A stretch of DNA of 64,000 bases from Macropodus opercularis (GCA_030770545.1 CM061106.1:16823001-16887000), one strand, 5' to 3'. Shown: positions 31,708-43,542, counted from the first letter of the stretch. The notes: generated by a model not told the origin, from the sequence alone. Program-made: numbers and translations.

Positions 31708-31854
31708 GAAGTTTGACTTTTCTCTCAAACATGGGCTTGCAGTAGAATCTGTCAGGCTCGCCGTACACGCCTGTTACCCAAGCGTCGCGAGTTCCTGCTC
31801 TGATTCTTTCAAAAGCTCTGCGACCGAAGTGGCTTGCACTGAGCGGCTAAGCGC

Positions 31855-31927
31855 TGCTGAAACCCGGGATCGAAAAAGGGACCTTTAGATCTTCAGTCTA
31901 ACGCTCTCCCATCTGAGCTATTTCAGC
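31855..31927 (-). tRNA. tRNA-Phe (GAA), internal T5, likely inactive
   Basis: T5 lesion present; the neighbouring Asp keeps its terminator. Confidence 0.8.
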
Positions 31928-32021
31928 ACAGCGACGGCACCTGGTGGTGGTGAAAGGCAGCGACTCTGAGTGACAAGGGGCCTGAAGCCACGTTTCCTCT
32001 GGTTGGTAAAATAGGTAAATA

Positions 32022-32093
32022 CTCCCCGTCGGGGAATCGAACCCCGGTCTTCCGCGTGACAGGCGGAGATACTGTCCACTATACTAACGAGGA
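32022..32093 (-). tRNA. tRNA-Asp (GUC)
   Basis: Consensus with TTTT downstream. Confidence 0.9.
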
Positions 32094-32865
32094 GGGATTT
32101 TGGCCCACGGGTCAGCCGCGGAACCCAAAGCGGACATTGCTTCGCGGCCTTTTGGGAAGCTTGTCGGTGGCCAAGACCCGCTTTCAAATCTGCTTCTCCA
32201 AACTTACATTAGAGGCCTTGGTTTGCAACAAGCCGTTGGGAGCAACGGCAGTGCCATAGAACGTTTATTCTTTCTCGGTTGAGATCTTTAGAAACCAAAG
32301 TGTGTGACTCTGTTTGTTGTTGGGGTGTCTTGTCGCTCCAGAGGTGGATCTTTGTGAGGTGGATCTTTGTGCGGGACATTAGCGGCACCAAAAAAGCTTG
32401 GTGTTACCAGGAAACGCCATAGTCTTCGGAGTGTCAGGCACCAGCAGAGCCAAGTGCGTGGCCAACAACCCTTGGAGGCTTCGCTTAGGCTACAGTGACT
32501 TGTACGTGCCCATAGGGACGGAACAATGTCGCCACTCTTTGCTATCATGCTCTGATGTAGCAATTTGGACTTCAGAAGGAACACTGCTTACGGTGGAACA
32601 TTCAATTCAGTTCGATACAATGTTTTTATATAGCGCCAATTCACAACAACAGTTATCTCAAGGCACTTCACAAGTAAGGTTTAAGACCTTACACAACTAT
32701 ACCCAACAACAAATGCCACATAGAGCAGGGCTTCGGGCTGCACCAAATCAATTTTTGCGCAGGAGCCGCCACACATCGCCGACAAGGCAACGGCAAATGG
32801 AAGCGATGGCTTTCTAACTGTCAGGCACCGATTCCGCCGTGAAAGAAAGCAGCAGCCGAACGTAG

Positions 32866-32938
32866 GTTTCTGTAGTGTAGTGGTTATCACGTTCGCCTTA
32901 CGCGCGAAAGGTCCTTGGATCGATGCCGGGCAGAAACA
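32866..32938 (+). tRNA. tRNA-Val (UAC), T-stem variant
   Basis: One T-stem C to T (CTTGG). Confidence 0.82.
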
Positions 32939-33085
32939 GAAGTTTGACTTTTCTCTCAAACATGGGCTTGCAGTAGAATCTGTCAGGCTCGCCGTACACG
33001 CCTGTTACCCAAGCGTCGCGAGTTCCTGCTCTGATTCTTTCAAAAGCTCTGCGACCGAACTGGCTTGCACTGAGCGGCTAAGCGC

Positions 33086-33158
33086 TGCTGAAACCCGGGA
33101 TCGAACCAGGGACCTTTAGATCTTCAGTCTAACGCTCTCCCATCTGAGCTATTTCAGC
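33086..33158 (-). tRNA. tRNA-Phe (GAA)
   Basis: Canonical and undamaged. Confidence 0.92.
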
Positions 33159-33252
33159 ACAGCGACGGCACCTGGTGGTGGTGAAAGGCAGCGACTCTGA
33201 GTGACAAGGGGCCTGAAGCCACGTTTCCTCTGGTTGGTAAAATAGGTAAATA

Positions 33253-33324
33253 CTCCCCGTCGGGGAATCGAACCCCGGTCTTCCGCGTGACAGGCGGAGA
33301 TACTGTCCACTATACTAACGAGGA
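33253..33324 (-). tRNA. tRNA-Asp (GUC)
   Basis: Consensus with terminator. Confidence 0.9.
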
Positions 33325-34096
33325 GGGATTTTGGCCCTCGGGTCAGCCGCGGAACCCAAAGCGGACATTGCTTCGCGGCCTTTTGGGAAGCTTGTCGGTG
33401 GCCAAGACCCGCTTTCAAATCTGCTTCTCCAAACTTACATTAGAGGCCTTGGTTTGCAACAAGCCGTTGGGAGCAACGGCAGTGCCATAGAACGTTTATT
33501 CTTTCTCGGTTGAGATCTTTAGAAACCAAAGTGTGTGACTCTGTTTGTTCTTGGGGTGTCTTGTCGCTCCAGAGGTGGATCTTTGTGAGGTGGATCTTTG
33601 TGCGGGACATTAGCGGCACCAAAAAAGCTTGGTGTTACCAGGAAACGCCATAGTCTTCGGAGTGTCAGGCACCAGCAGAGCCAAGTGCGTGGCCAACAAC
33701 CCTTGGAGGCTTCGCTTAGGCTACGGTGACTTGTACGTGCCCATAGGGACGGAACAATGTCGCCACTCTTTGCTATCATGCTCTGATGTAGCAATTTGGA
33801 CTTCAGAAGGAACACTGCTTACGGTGGAACATTCAATTCAGTTCGATACAATGTTTTTATATAGCGCCAATTCACAACAACAGTTATCTCAAGGCACTTC
33901 ACAAGTAAGGTTTAAGACCTTACACAACTATACCCAACAACAAATGCCACATAGAGCAGGGCTTCGGGCTGCACCAAATCAATTTTTGCGCAGGAGCCGC
34001 CACACATCGCCGACAAGGCAACGGCAAATGGAAGCGATGGCTTTCTAACTGTCAGGCACCGATTCCGCCGTGAAAGACAGCAGCAGCCGAACGTAG

Positions 34097-34169
34097 GTTT
34101 CTGTAGTGTAGTGGTTATCACGTTCGCCTTACGCGCGAAAGGTCCCTGGATCGATGCCGGGCAGAAACA
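34097..34169 (+). tRNA. tRNA-Val (UAC)
   Basis: Family consensus; preceded by the GACAGC flank variant. Confidence 0.85.
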
Positions 34170-34316
34170 GAAGTTTGACTTTTCTCTCAAACATGGGCTT
34201 GCAGTAGAATCTGTCAGGCTCGCCGTACACGCCTGTTACCCAAGCGTCGCGAGTTCCTGCTCTGATTCTTTCAAAAGCTCTGCGACCGAAGTGGCTTGCA
34301 CTGAGCGGCTAAGCGC

Positions 34317-34389
34317 TGCTGAAACCCGGGATCGAAAAAGGGACCTTTAGATCTTCAGTCTAACGCTCTCCCATCTGAGCTATTTCAGC
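34317..34389 (-). tRNA. tRNA-Phe (GAA), internal T5, likely inactive
   Basis: T5 lesion present. Confidence 0.8.
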
Positions 34390-34483
34390 ACAGCGACGGC
34401 ACCTGGTGGTGGTGAAAGGCAGCGACTCTGAGTGACAAGGGGCCTGAAGCCACGTTTCCTCTGGTTGGTAAGATAGGTAAATA

Positions 34484-34555
34484 CTCCCCGTCGGGGAATC
34501 GAACCCCGGTCTTCCGCGTGACAGGCGGAGATACTGTCCACTATACTAACGAGGA
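34484..34555 (-). tRNA. tRNA-Asp (GUC)
   Basis: Gene consensus; downstream TTTT lost. Confidence 0.87.
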
Positions 34556-35327
34556 GGGATTTTGGCCCTCGGGTCAGCCGCGGGACCCAAAGCGGACATT
34601 GCTTCGCGGCCTTTTGGGAAGCTTGTCGGTGGCCAAGACCCGCTTTCAAATCTGCTTCTCCAAACTTACATTAGAGGCCTTGGTTTGCAACAAGCCGTTG
34701 GGAGCAACGGCAGTGCCATAGAACGTTTATTCTTTCTCGGTTGAGATCTTTAGAAACCAAAGTGTGTGACTCTGTTTGTTGTTGGGGTGTCTTGTCGCTC
34801 CAGAGGTGGATCTTTGTGAGGTGGATCTTTGTGCGGGACATTAGCGGCACCAAAAAAGCTTGGTGTTACCAGGAAACGCCATAGTCTTTGGAGTGTCAGG
34901 CACCAGCAGAGCCGAGTGCGTGGCCAACAACCCTTGGAGGCTTCGCTTAGGCTACGGTGACTTGTACGTGCCCATAGGGACGGAACAATGTCGCCACTCT
35001 TTGCTATCATGCTCTGATGTAGCAATTTGGACTTCAGAAGGAACACTGCTTACGGTGGAACATTCAATTCAGTTCGATACAATGTTTTTATATAGCGCCA
35101 ATTCACAACAACAGTTATCTCAAGGCACTTCACAAGTAAGGTTTAAGACCTTACACAACTATACCCAACAACAAATGCCACATAGAGCAGGGCTTCGGGC
35201 TGCACCAAATCAATTTTTGCGCAGGAGCCGCCACACATCGCCGACAAGGCAACGGCAAATGGAAGCGATGGCTTTCTAACTGTCAGGCACCGATTCCGCC
35301 GTGAAAGAAAGCAGCAGCCGAACGTAG

Positions 35328-35400
35328 GTTTCTGTAGTGTAGTGGTTATCACGTTCGCCTTACGCGCGAAAGGTCCCTAGATCGATGCCGGGCAGAAACA
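35328..35400 (+). tRNA. tRNA-Val (UAC), T-stem variant
   Basis: T-stem G to A (CCTAG). Confidence 0.8.
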
Positions 35401-35547
35401 GAAGTTTGACTTTTCTCTCAAACATGGGCTTGCAGTAGAATCTGTCAGGCTCGCCGTACACGCCTGTTACCCAAGCGTCGCGAGTTCCTGCTCTGATTCT
35501 TTCAAAAGCTCTGCGACCGAAGTGGCTTGCACTGAGCGGCTAAGCGC

Positions 35548-35620
35548 TGCTGAAACCCGGGATCGAAAAAGGGACCTTTAGATCTTCAGTCTAACGCTCT
35601 CCCATCTGAGCTATTTCAGC
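35548..35620 (-). tRNA. tRNA-Phe (GAA), internal T5, likely inactive
   Basis: T5 lesion present. Confidence 0.8.
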
Positions 35621-35714
35621 ACAGCGACGGCACCTGGTGGTGGTGAAAGGCAGCGACTCTGAGTGACAAGGGGCCTGAAGCCACGTTTCCTCTGGTTGGT
35701 AAAATAGGTAAATA

Positions 35715-35786
35715 CTCCCCGTCGGGGAATCGAACCCCGGTCTTCCGCGTGACAGGCGGAGATACTGTCCACTATACTAACGAGGA
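35715..35786 (-). tRNA. tRNA-Asp (GUC)
   Basis: Consensus with terminator. Confidence 0.9.
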
Positions 35787-36558
35787 GGGATTTTGGCCCA
35801 CGGGTCAGCCGCGGAACCCAAAGCGGACATTGCTTCGCGGCCTTTTGGGAAGCTTGTCGGTGGCCAAGACCCGCTTTCAAATCTGCTTCTCCAAACTTAC
35901 ATTAGAGGCCTTGGTTTGCAACAAGCCGTTGGGAGCAACGGCAGTGCCATAGAACGTTTATTCTTTCTCGGTTGAGATCTTTAGAAACCAAAGTGTGTGA
36001 CTCTGTTTGTTGTTGGGGTGTCTTGTCGCTCCAGAGGTGGATCTTTGTGAGGTGGATCTTTGTGCGGGACATTAGCGGCACCAAAAAAGCTTGGTGTTAC
36101 CAGGAAACGCCATAGTCTTTGGAGTGTCAGGCACCAGCAGAGCCAAGTGCGTGGCCAACAACCCTTGGAGGCTTCGCTTAGGCTACGGTGACTTGTACGT
36201 GCCCATAGGGACGGAACAATGTCGCGACTCTTTGCTATCATGCTCTGATGTAGCAATTTGGACTTCAGAAGGAACACTGCTTACGGTGGAACATTCAATT
36301 CAGTTCGATACAATGTTTTTATATAGCGCCAATTCACAACAACAGTTATCTCAAGGCACTTCACAAGTAAGGTTTAAGACCTTACACAACTATACCCAAC
36401 AACAAATGCCACATAGAGCAGGGCTTCGGGCTGCACCAAATCAATTTTTGCGCAGGAGCCGCCACACATCGCCGACAAGGCAACGGCAAATGGAAGCGAT
36501 GGCTTTCTAACTGTCAGGCACCGATTCCGCCGTGAAAGAAAGCAGCAGCCGAACGTAG

Positions 36559-36631
36559 GTTTCTGTAGTGTAGTGGTTATCACGTTCGCCTTACGCGCGA
36601 AAGGTCCCTAGATCGATGCCGGGCAGAAACA
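36559..36631 (+). tRNA. tRNA-Val (UAC), T-stem variant
   Basis: T-stem G to A (CCTAG). Confidence 0.8.
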
Positions 36632-36778
36632 GAAGTTTGACTTTTCTCTCAAACATGGGCTTGCAGTAGAATCTGTCAGGCTCGCCGTACACGCCTGTTA
36701 CCCAAGCGTCGCGAGTTCCTGCTCTGATTCTTTCAAAAGCTCTGCGACCGAACTGGCTTGCACTGAGCGGCTAAGCGC

Positions 36779-36851
36779 TGCTGAAACCCGGGATCGAACC
36801 GGGGACCTTTAGATCTTCAGTCTAACGCTCTCCCATCTGAGTTATTTCAGC
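36779..36851 (-). tRNA. tRNA-Phe (GAA), A-box variant
   Basis: T-arm canonical (no T5), but the A box has G10 changed to A (TAACTCAG). Confidence 0.84.
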
Positions 36852-36945
36852 ACAGCGACGGCACCTGGTGGTGGTGAAAGGCAGCGACTCTGAGTGACAA
36901 GGGGCCTGAAGCCACGTTTCCTCTGGTTGGTAAAATAGGTAAATA

Positions 36946-37017
36946 CTCCCCGTCGGGGAATCGAACCCCGGTCTTCCGCGTGACAGGCGGAGATACTGTC
37001 CACTATACTAACGAGGA
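36946..37017 (-). tRNA. tRNA-Asp (GUC)
   Basis: Consensus with terminator. Confidence 0.9.
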
Positions 37018-37789
37018 GGGATTTTGGCCCTCGGGTCAGCCGCGGAACCCAAAGCGGACATTGCTTCGCGGCCTTTTGGGAAGCTTGTCGGTGGCCAAGA
37101 CCCGCTTTCAAATCTGCTTCTCCAAACTTACATTAGAGGCCTTGGTTTGCAACAAGCCGTTGGGAGCAACGGCAGTGCCATAGAACGTTTATTCTTTCTC
37201 GGTTGAGATCTTTAGAAACCAAAGTGTGTGACTCTGTTTGTTCTTGGGGTGTCTTGTCGCTCCAGAGGTGGATCTTTGTGAGGTGGATCTTTGTGCGGGA
37301 CATTAGCGGCACCAAAAAAGCTTGGTGTTACCAGGAAACGCCATAGTCTTCGGAGTGTCAGGCACCAGCAGAGCCAAGTGCGTGGCCAACAACCCTTGGA
37401 GGCTTCGCTTAGGCTACGGTGACTTGTACGTGCCCATAGGGACGGAACAATGTCGCCACTCTTTGCTATCATGCTCTGATGTAGCAATTTGGACTTCAGA
37501 AGGAACACTGCTTACGGTGGAACATTCAATTCAGTTCGATACAATGTTTTTATATAGCGCCAATTCACAACAACAGTTATCTCAAGGCACTTCACAAGTA
37601 AGGTTTAAGACCTTACACAACTATACCCAACAACAAATGCCACATAGAGCAGGGCTTCGGGCTGCACCAAATCAATTTTTGCGCAGGAGCCGCCACACAT
37701 CGCCGACAAGGCAACGGCAAATGGAAGCGATGGCTTTCTAACTGTCAGGCACCGATTCCGCCGTGAAAGACAGCAGCAGCCGAACGTAG

Positions 37790-37862
37790 GTTTCTGTAGT
37801 GTAGTGGTTATCACGTTCGCCTTACGCGCGAAAGGTCCCTGGATCGATGCCGGGCAGAAACA
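37790..37862 (+). tRNA. tRNA-Val (UAC)
   Basis: Family consensus; GACAGC flank variant, 3693 bp from the copy at 34097. Confidence 0.85.
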
Positions 37863-38009
37863 GAAGTTTGACTTTTCTCTCAAACATGGGCTTGCAGTAG
37901 AATCTGTCAGGCTCGCCGTACACGCCTGTTACCCAAGCGTCGCGAGTTCCTGCTCTGATTCTTTCAAAAGCTCTGCGACCGAAGTGGCTTGCACTGAGCG
38001 GCTAAGCGC

Positions 38010-38082
38010 TGCTGAAACCCGGGATCGAAAAAGGGACCTTTAGATCTTCAGTCTAACGCTCTCCCATCTGAGCTATTTCAGC
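38010..38082 (-). tRNA. tRNA-Phe (GAA), internal T5, likely inactive
   Basis: T5 lesion present. Confidence 0.8.
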
Positions 38083-38176
38083 ACAGCGACGGCACCTGGT
38101 GGTGGTGAAAGGCAGCGACTCTGAGTGACAAGGGGCCTGAAGCCACGTTTCCTCTGGTTGGTAAGATAGGTAAATA

Positions 38177-38248
38177 CTCCCCGTCGGGGAATCGAACCCC
38201 GGTCTTCCGCGTGACAGGCGGAGATACTGTCCACTATACTAACGAGGA
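38177..38248 (-). tRNA. tRNA-Asp (GUC)
   Basis: Gene consensus; downstream TTTT lost. Confidence 0.87.
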
Positions 38249-39020
38249 GGGATTTTGGCCCTCGGGTCAGCCGCGGAACCCAAAGCGGACATTGCTTCGC
38301 GGCCTTTTGGGAAGCTTGTCGGTGGCCAAGACCCGCTTTCAAATCTGCTTCTCCAAACTTACATTAGAGGCCTTGGTTTGCAACAAGCCGTTGGGAGCAA
38401 CGGCAGTGCCATAGAACGTTTATTCTTTCTCGGTTGAGATCTTTAGAAACCAAAGTGTGTGACTCTGTTTGTTGTTGGGGTGTCTTGTCGCTCCAGAGGT
38501 GGATCTTTGTGAGGTGGATCTTTGTGCGGGACATTAGCGGCACCAAAAAAGCTTGGTGTTACCAGGAAACGCCATAGTCTTTGGAGTGTCAGGCACCAGC
38601 AGAGCCGAGTGCGTGGCCAACAACCCTTGGAGGCTTCGCTTAGGCTACGGTGACTTGTACGTGCCCATAGGGACGGAACAATGTCGCCACTCTTTGCTAT
38701 CATGCTCTGATGTAGCAATTTGGACTTCAGAAGGAACACTGCTTACGGTGGAACATTCAATTCAGTTCGATACAATGTTTTTATATAGCGCCAATTCACA
38801 ACAACAGTTATCTCAAGGCACTTCACAAGTAAGGTTTAAGACCTTACACAACTATACCCAACAACAAATGCCACATAGAGCAGGGCTTCGGGCTGCACCA
38901 AATCAATTTTTGCGCAGGAGCCGCCACACATCGCCGACAAGGCAACGGCAAATGGAAGCGATGGCTTTCTAACTGTCAGGCACCGATTCCGCCGTGAAAG
39001 AAAGCAGCAGCCGAACGAAG

Positions 39021-39093
39021 GTTTCTGTAGTGTAGTGGTTATCACGTTCGCCTTACGCGCGAAAGGTCCCTGGATCGATGCCGGGCAGAAACA
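39021..39093 (+). tRNA. tRNA-Val (UAC)
   Basis: Gene consensus; one change in the upstream flank (ACGAAGG). Confidence 0.85.
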
Positions 39094-39240
39094 GAAGTTT
39101 GACTTTTCTCTCAAACATGGGCTTGCAGTAGAATCTGTCAGGCTCGCCGTACACGCCTGTTACCCAAGCGTCGCGAGTTCCTGCTCTGATTCTTTCAAAA
39201 GCTCTGCGACCGAAGTGGCTTGCACTGAGCGGCTAAGCGC

Positions 39241-39313
39241 TGCTGAAACCCGGGATCGAAAAAGGGACCTTTAGATCTTCAGTCTAACGCTCTCCCATCT
39301 GAGCTATTTCAGC
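39241..39313 (-). tRNA. tRNA-Phe (GAA), internal T5, likely inactive
   Basis: T5 lesion present; last such copy in the window. Confidence 0.8.
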
Positions 39314-39407
39314 ACAGCGACGGCACCTGGTGGTGGTGAAAGGCAGCGACTCTGAGTGACAAGGGGCCTGAAGCCACGTTTCCTCTGGTTGGTAAAATAG
39401 GTAAATA

Positions 39408-39479
39408 CTCCCCGTCGGGGAATCGAACCCCGGTCTTCCGCGTGACAGGCGGAGATACTGTCCACTATACTAACGAGGA
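39408..39479 (-). tRNA. tRNA-Asp (GUC)
   Basis: Consensus with terminator. Confidence 0.9.
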
Positions 39480-39880
39480 GGGATTTTGGCCCACGGGTCA
39501 GCCGCGGAACCCAAAGCGGACATTGCTTCGCGGCCTTTTGGGAAGCTTGTCGGTGGCCAAGACCCGCTTTCAAATCTGCTTCTCCAAACTTACATTAGAG
39601 GCCTTGGTTTGCAACAAGCCGTTGGGAGCAACGGCAGTGCCATAGAACGTTTATTCTTTCTCGGTTGAGATCTTTAGAAACCAAAGTGTGTGACTCTGTT
39701 TGTTGTTGGGGTGTCTTGTCGCTCCAGAGGTGGATCTTTGTGAGGTGGATCTTTGTGCGGGACATTAGCGGCACCAAAAAAGCTTGGACCTTTTACCTGT
39801 TACCCAAGCGTCGCGAGTTCCTGCTCTGATTCTTTCAAAAGCTCTGCGACCGAACTGGCTTGCACTGAGCGGCTAAGCGC

Positions 39881-39953
39881 TGCTGAAACCCGGGATCGAA
39901 CCAGGGACCTTTAGATCTTCAGTCTAACGCTCTCCCATCTGAGCTATTTCAGC
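39881..39953 (-). tRNA. tRNA-Phe (GAA)
   Basis: Canonical. Its unit lost about 590 bp including the Val gene (junction about 39787). Confidence 0.92.
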
Positions 39954-40047
39954 ACAGCGACGGCACCTGGTGGTGGTGAAAGGCAGCGACTCTGAGTGAC
40001 AAGGGGCCTGAAGCCACGTTTCCTCTGGTTGGTAAAATAGGTAAATA

Positions 40048-40119
40048 CTCCCCGTCGGGGAATCGAACCCCGGTCTTCCGCGTGACAGGCGGAGATACTG
40101 TCCACTATACTAACGAGGA
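40048..40119 (-). tRNA. tRNA-Asp (GUC)
   Basis: Consensus with terminator. Confidence 0.9.
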
Positions 40120-40891
40120 GGGATTTTGGCCCTCGGGTCAGCCGCGGAACCCAAAGCGGACATTGCTTCGCGGCCTTTTGGGAAGCTTGTCGGTGGCCAA
40201 GACCCGCTTTCAAATCTGCTTCTCCAAACTTACATTAGAGGCCTTGGTTTGCAACAAGCCGTTGGGAGCAACGGCAGTGCCATAGAACGTTTATTCTTTC
40301 TCGGTTGAGATCTTTAGAAACCAAAGTGTGTGACTCTGTTTGTTCTTGGGGTGTCTTGTCGCTCCAGAGGTGGATCTTTGTGAGGTGGATCTTTGTGCGG
40401 GACATTAGCGGCACCAAAAAAGCTTGGTGTTACCAGGAAACGCCATAGTCTTCGGAGTGTCAGGCACCAGCAGAGCCAAGTGCGTGGCCAACAACCCTTG
40501 GAGGCTTCGCTTAGGCTACGGTGACTTGTACGTGCCCATAGGGACGGAACAATGGCGCCACTCTTTGCTAACATGCTCTGATGTAAAAATTTGGACTTCA
40601 GAAGGAACACTGCTTACGGTGGAACATTCAATTCAGTTCGATACAATGTTTTTATATAGCGCCAATTCACAACAACAGTTATCTCAAGGCACTTCACAAG
40701 TAAGGTTTAAGACCTTACACAACTATACCCAACAACAAATGCCACATAGAGCAGGGCTTCGGGCTGAACCAAATCAATTTTTGCGCAGGAGCCGCCACAC
40801 ATCGCCGACAAGGCAACGGCAAATGGAAGCGATGGCTTTCTAACTGTCAGGCACCGATTCCCCCGTGAAAGACAGCAGCAGCCGAACGTAG

Positions 40892-40964
40892 GTTTCTGTA
40901 GTGTAGTGGTTATCACGTTCGCCTTACGCGCGAAAGGTCCCTGGATCGATGCCGGGCAGAAACA
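40892..40964 (+). tRNA. tRNA-Val (UAC)
   Basis: Family consensus; flanks of B3 subtype. Confidence 0.85.
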
Positions 40965-41111
40965 GAAGTTTGACTTTTCTCTCAAACATGGGCTTGGAGT
41001 AGAATCTGTCAGGCTCGCCATACACGCCTTTTACCCAAGCGCCACGAGTTCCTGCTCTGATTCTTTCAAAAGCTCTGCGACCGAACTGGCTTGCACTGAG
41101 CGGCTAAGCGC

Positions 41112-41184
41112 TGCTGAAACCCGGGATCGAACCAGGGACCTTTAGATCTTCAGTCTAACGCTCTCCCATCTGAGCTATTTCAGC
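41112..41184 (-). tRNA. tRNA-Phe (GAA)
   Basis: Canonical. Confidence 0.92.
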
Positions 41185-41278
41185 ACAGTGACGGCACCTG
41201 GTGGTGGTGAAAGGCAGCGACTCTGAGTGACAAGGGGCCTGAAGCAACGTTTCCTCTGGTTGGTAAAATGGGTAAATA

Positions 41279-41350
41279 CTCCCCGTCGGGGAATCGAACC
41301 CCGGTCTTCCGCGTGACAGGCGGAGATACTGTCCACTATACTAACGAGGA
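41279..41350 (-). tRNA. tRNA-Asp (GUC)
   Basis: Consensus; downstream CCCATTTTAC keeps TTTT. Confidence 0.9.
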
Positions 41351-42123
41351 GGGATTTTGGCCCTCGTGTCGGCCGCGGAACCCAAAGCGGACATTGCTTC
41401 GCGGCCTTTTGGGAAGCTTGTCGGTGGCCAAGACCCGCTTTCAAATCTGCTTCTCCAAACTTACATTAGAGGCCTTGGTTTGCAACAAGCTGTTGGGAGC
41501 AACGGCAGTGCCATAGAACGTTTATTCTTCCTCGGTTGAGATCTTTAGAAGCCAAAGTGTGTGACTCTGTTTGTTGTTGGGGTGTCTTGTCGCTCCAGAG
41601 GTGGATCTTTGTGAGGTGGAACTTTGTGCGGGACATTAGCGGCACCAAAAAAAGCTTGGTGTTTCCAGGAAACGCCATAGTCTTCGGAGTGTCAGGCACC
41701 AGCAGAGCCAAGTGCGTGGCCAACAACCCTTGGAGGCTTCGCTTAGGCTACGGTGACTTGTATGTGCCCATAGGGACGGAACAATGGCGCCACTCTTTGC
41801 TAACATGCTCTGATGTAGCAATTTGGACTTCAGAAGGAACACTGCTTACGGTGGAACATTCAATTCAGTTCGATACAATGTTTTTATATAGCGCCAATTC
41901 ACAACAACAGTTATCTCAAGGCACTTCACAAGTAAGGTTTAAGACCTTACACAACTATACCCAACAACAAATGCCACATAGAGCAGGGCTTCGGGCTGAA
42001 CCAAATCAATTTTTGCGCAGGAGCCGCCACACATCGCCGACAAGGCAACGGCAAATGGAAGCGATGGCTTTCTAACTGTCAGGCACCGATTCCGCCGTGA
42101 AAGACAGCAGCAGCCGAACGTAG

Positions 42124-42196
42124 GTTTCTGTAGTGTAGTGGTTATCACGTTCGCCTTACGCGCGAAAGGTCCCTGGATCGATGCCGGGCAGAAACA
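42124..42196 (+). tRNA. tRNA-Val (UAC)
   Basis: Family consensus. Confidence 0.85.
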
Positions 42197-42343
42197 GAAG
42201 TTTGACTTTTCTCTCAAACATGGGCTTGCAGTAGAATCTGTCAGGCTCGCCATACACGCCTGTTACCCAAGCGTCGCGAGTTCCTGCTCTGATTCTTTCA
42301 AAAGCTCTGCGACCGAACTGGCTTGCACTGAGCGGCTAAGCGC

Positions 42344-42416
42344 TGCTGAAACCCGGGATCGAACCAGGGACCTTTAGATCTTCAGTCTAACGCTCTCCCA
42401 TCTGAGCTATTTCAGC
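42344..42416 (-). tRNA. tRNA-Phe (GAA)
   Basis: Canonical. Confidence 0.92.
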
Positions 42417-42510
42417 ACAGTGACGGCACCTGGTGGTGGTGAAAGGCAGCGACTCTGAGTGACAAGGGGCCTGAAGCAACGTTTCCTCTGGTTGGTAAAA
42501 TAGGTAAATA

Positions 42511-42582
42511 CTCCCCGTCGGGGAATCGAACCCCGGTCTTCCGCGTGACAGGCGGAGATACTGTCCACTATACTAACGAGGA
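42511..42582 (-). tRNA. tRNA-Asp (GUC)
   Basis: Consensus with terminator. Confidence 0.9.
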
Positions 42583-43123
42583 GGGATTTTGGGCCTCGTG
42601 TCGGCCGCGGAACCCAAAGCGGACATTGCTTCGCGGCCTTTTGGGAAGCTTGTCGGTGGCCAAGACCCGCTTTCAAATCTGCTTCTCCAAACTTACATTA
42701 GAGGCCTTGGTTTGCAACAAGCCGTTGGGAGCAACGGCAGTGCCATAGAACGTTTATTCTTCCTCGGTTGAGATCTTTAGAAGCCAAAGTGTGTGACTCT
42801 GTTTGTTGTTGGGGTGTCTTGTCGCTCCAGAGGTGGATCTTTGTGAGGTGGATCTTTGTGCGGGACATTAGCGGCACCAAAAAAAGCTTGGTGTTTCCAG
42901 GAAACGCCATAGTCTTCGGAGTGTCAGGCACCAGCAGAGCCAAGTGCGTGGCCAACAACCCTTGGAGGCTTCGCTTAGGCTACGGTGACTTGTACGTGAA
43001 CCAAATCAATTTTTGCGCAGGAGCCGCCACACATCGCCGACAAGGCAACGGCAAATGGAAGCGATGGCTTTCTAACTGTCAGGCACCGATTCCGCCGTGA
43101 AAGAAAGCAGCAGCCGAACGTAG

Positions 43124-43196
43124 GTTTCTGTAGTGTAGTGGTTATCACGTTCGCCTTACGCGCGAAAGGTCCCTGGATCGATGCCGGGCAGAAACA
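43124..43196 (+). tRNA. tRNA-Val (UAC)
   Basis: Family consensus; the spacer before it is shortened by about 230 bp at 42998. Confidence 0.85.
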
Positions 43197-43343
43197 GAAG
43201 TTTGACTTTTCTCTCAAACATGGGCTTGCAGTAGAATCTGTCAGGCTCGCCATACACGCCTGTTACCCAAGCGTCGCGAGTTCCTGCTCTGATTCTTTCA
43301 AAAGCTCTGCGACCGAACTGGCTTGCACTAAGCGGCTAAGCGC

Positions 43344-43416
43344 TGCTGAAACCCGGGATCGAACCAGGGACCTTTAGATCTTCAGTCTAACGCTCTCCCA
43401 TCTGAGCTATTTCAGC
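43344..43416 (-). tRNA. tRNA-Phe (GAA)
   Basis: Canonical. Confidence 0.92.
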
Positions 43417-43511
43417 ACAGCGACGGCACCTGGTGGTGGTGAAAGGCAAGCGACTCTGAGTGACAAGGGGCCTGAAGCCACGTTTCCTCTGGTTGGTAAA
43501 ATAGGTAAATA

Positions 43512-43542
43512 CTTCCCGTCGGGGAATCGAACCCCGGTCTTC
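43512..43542 (-). pseudogene. tRNA-Asp 3' half, broken at array end
   Basis: T-arm and acceptor 3' strand remain; the sequence then leaves the array at CGGTCTTC|GAAGAAG, in the middle of the gene. Confidence 0.85.

Larger units (their letters stand above)
30945..43542. repeat. tRNA array B2, 1231-bp units with 3693-bp higher-order repeat
   Basis: Ten Val, eleven Phe and ten complete Asp genes. Variant markers recur every 3693 bp (three units) from about 31.2 to 40 kb. One unit is shortened by a deletion at about 39787, and one lacks about 230 bp of spacer at about 42998. The last three units belong to the B3 sequence subtype. The array ends inside a tRNA-Asp. Confidence 0.94.
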
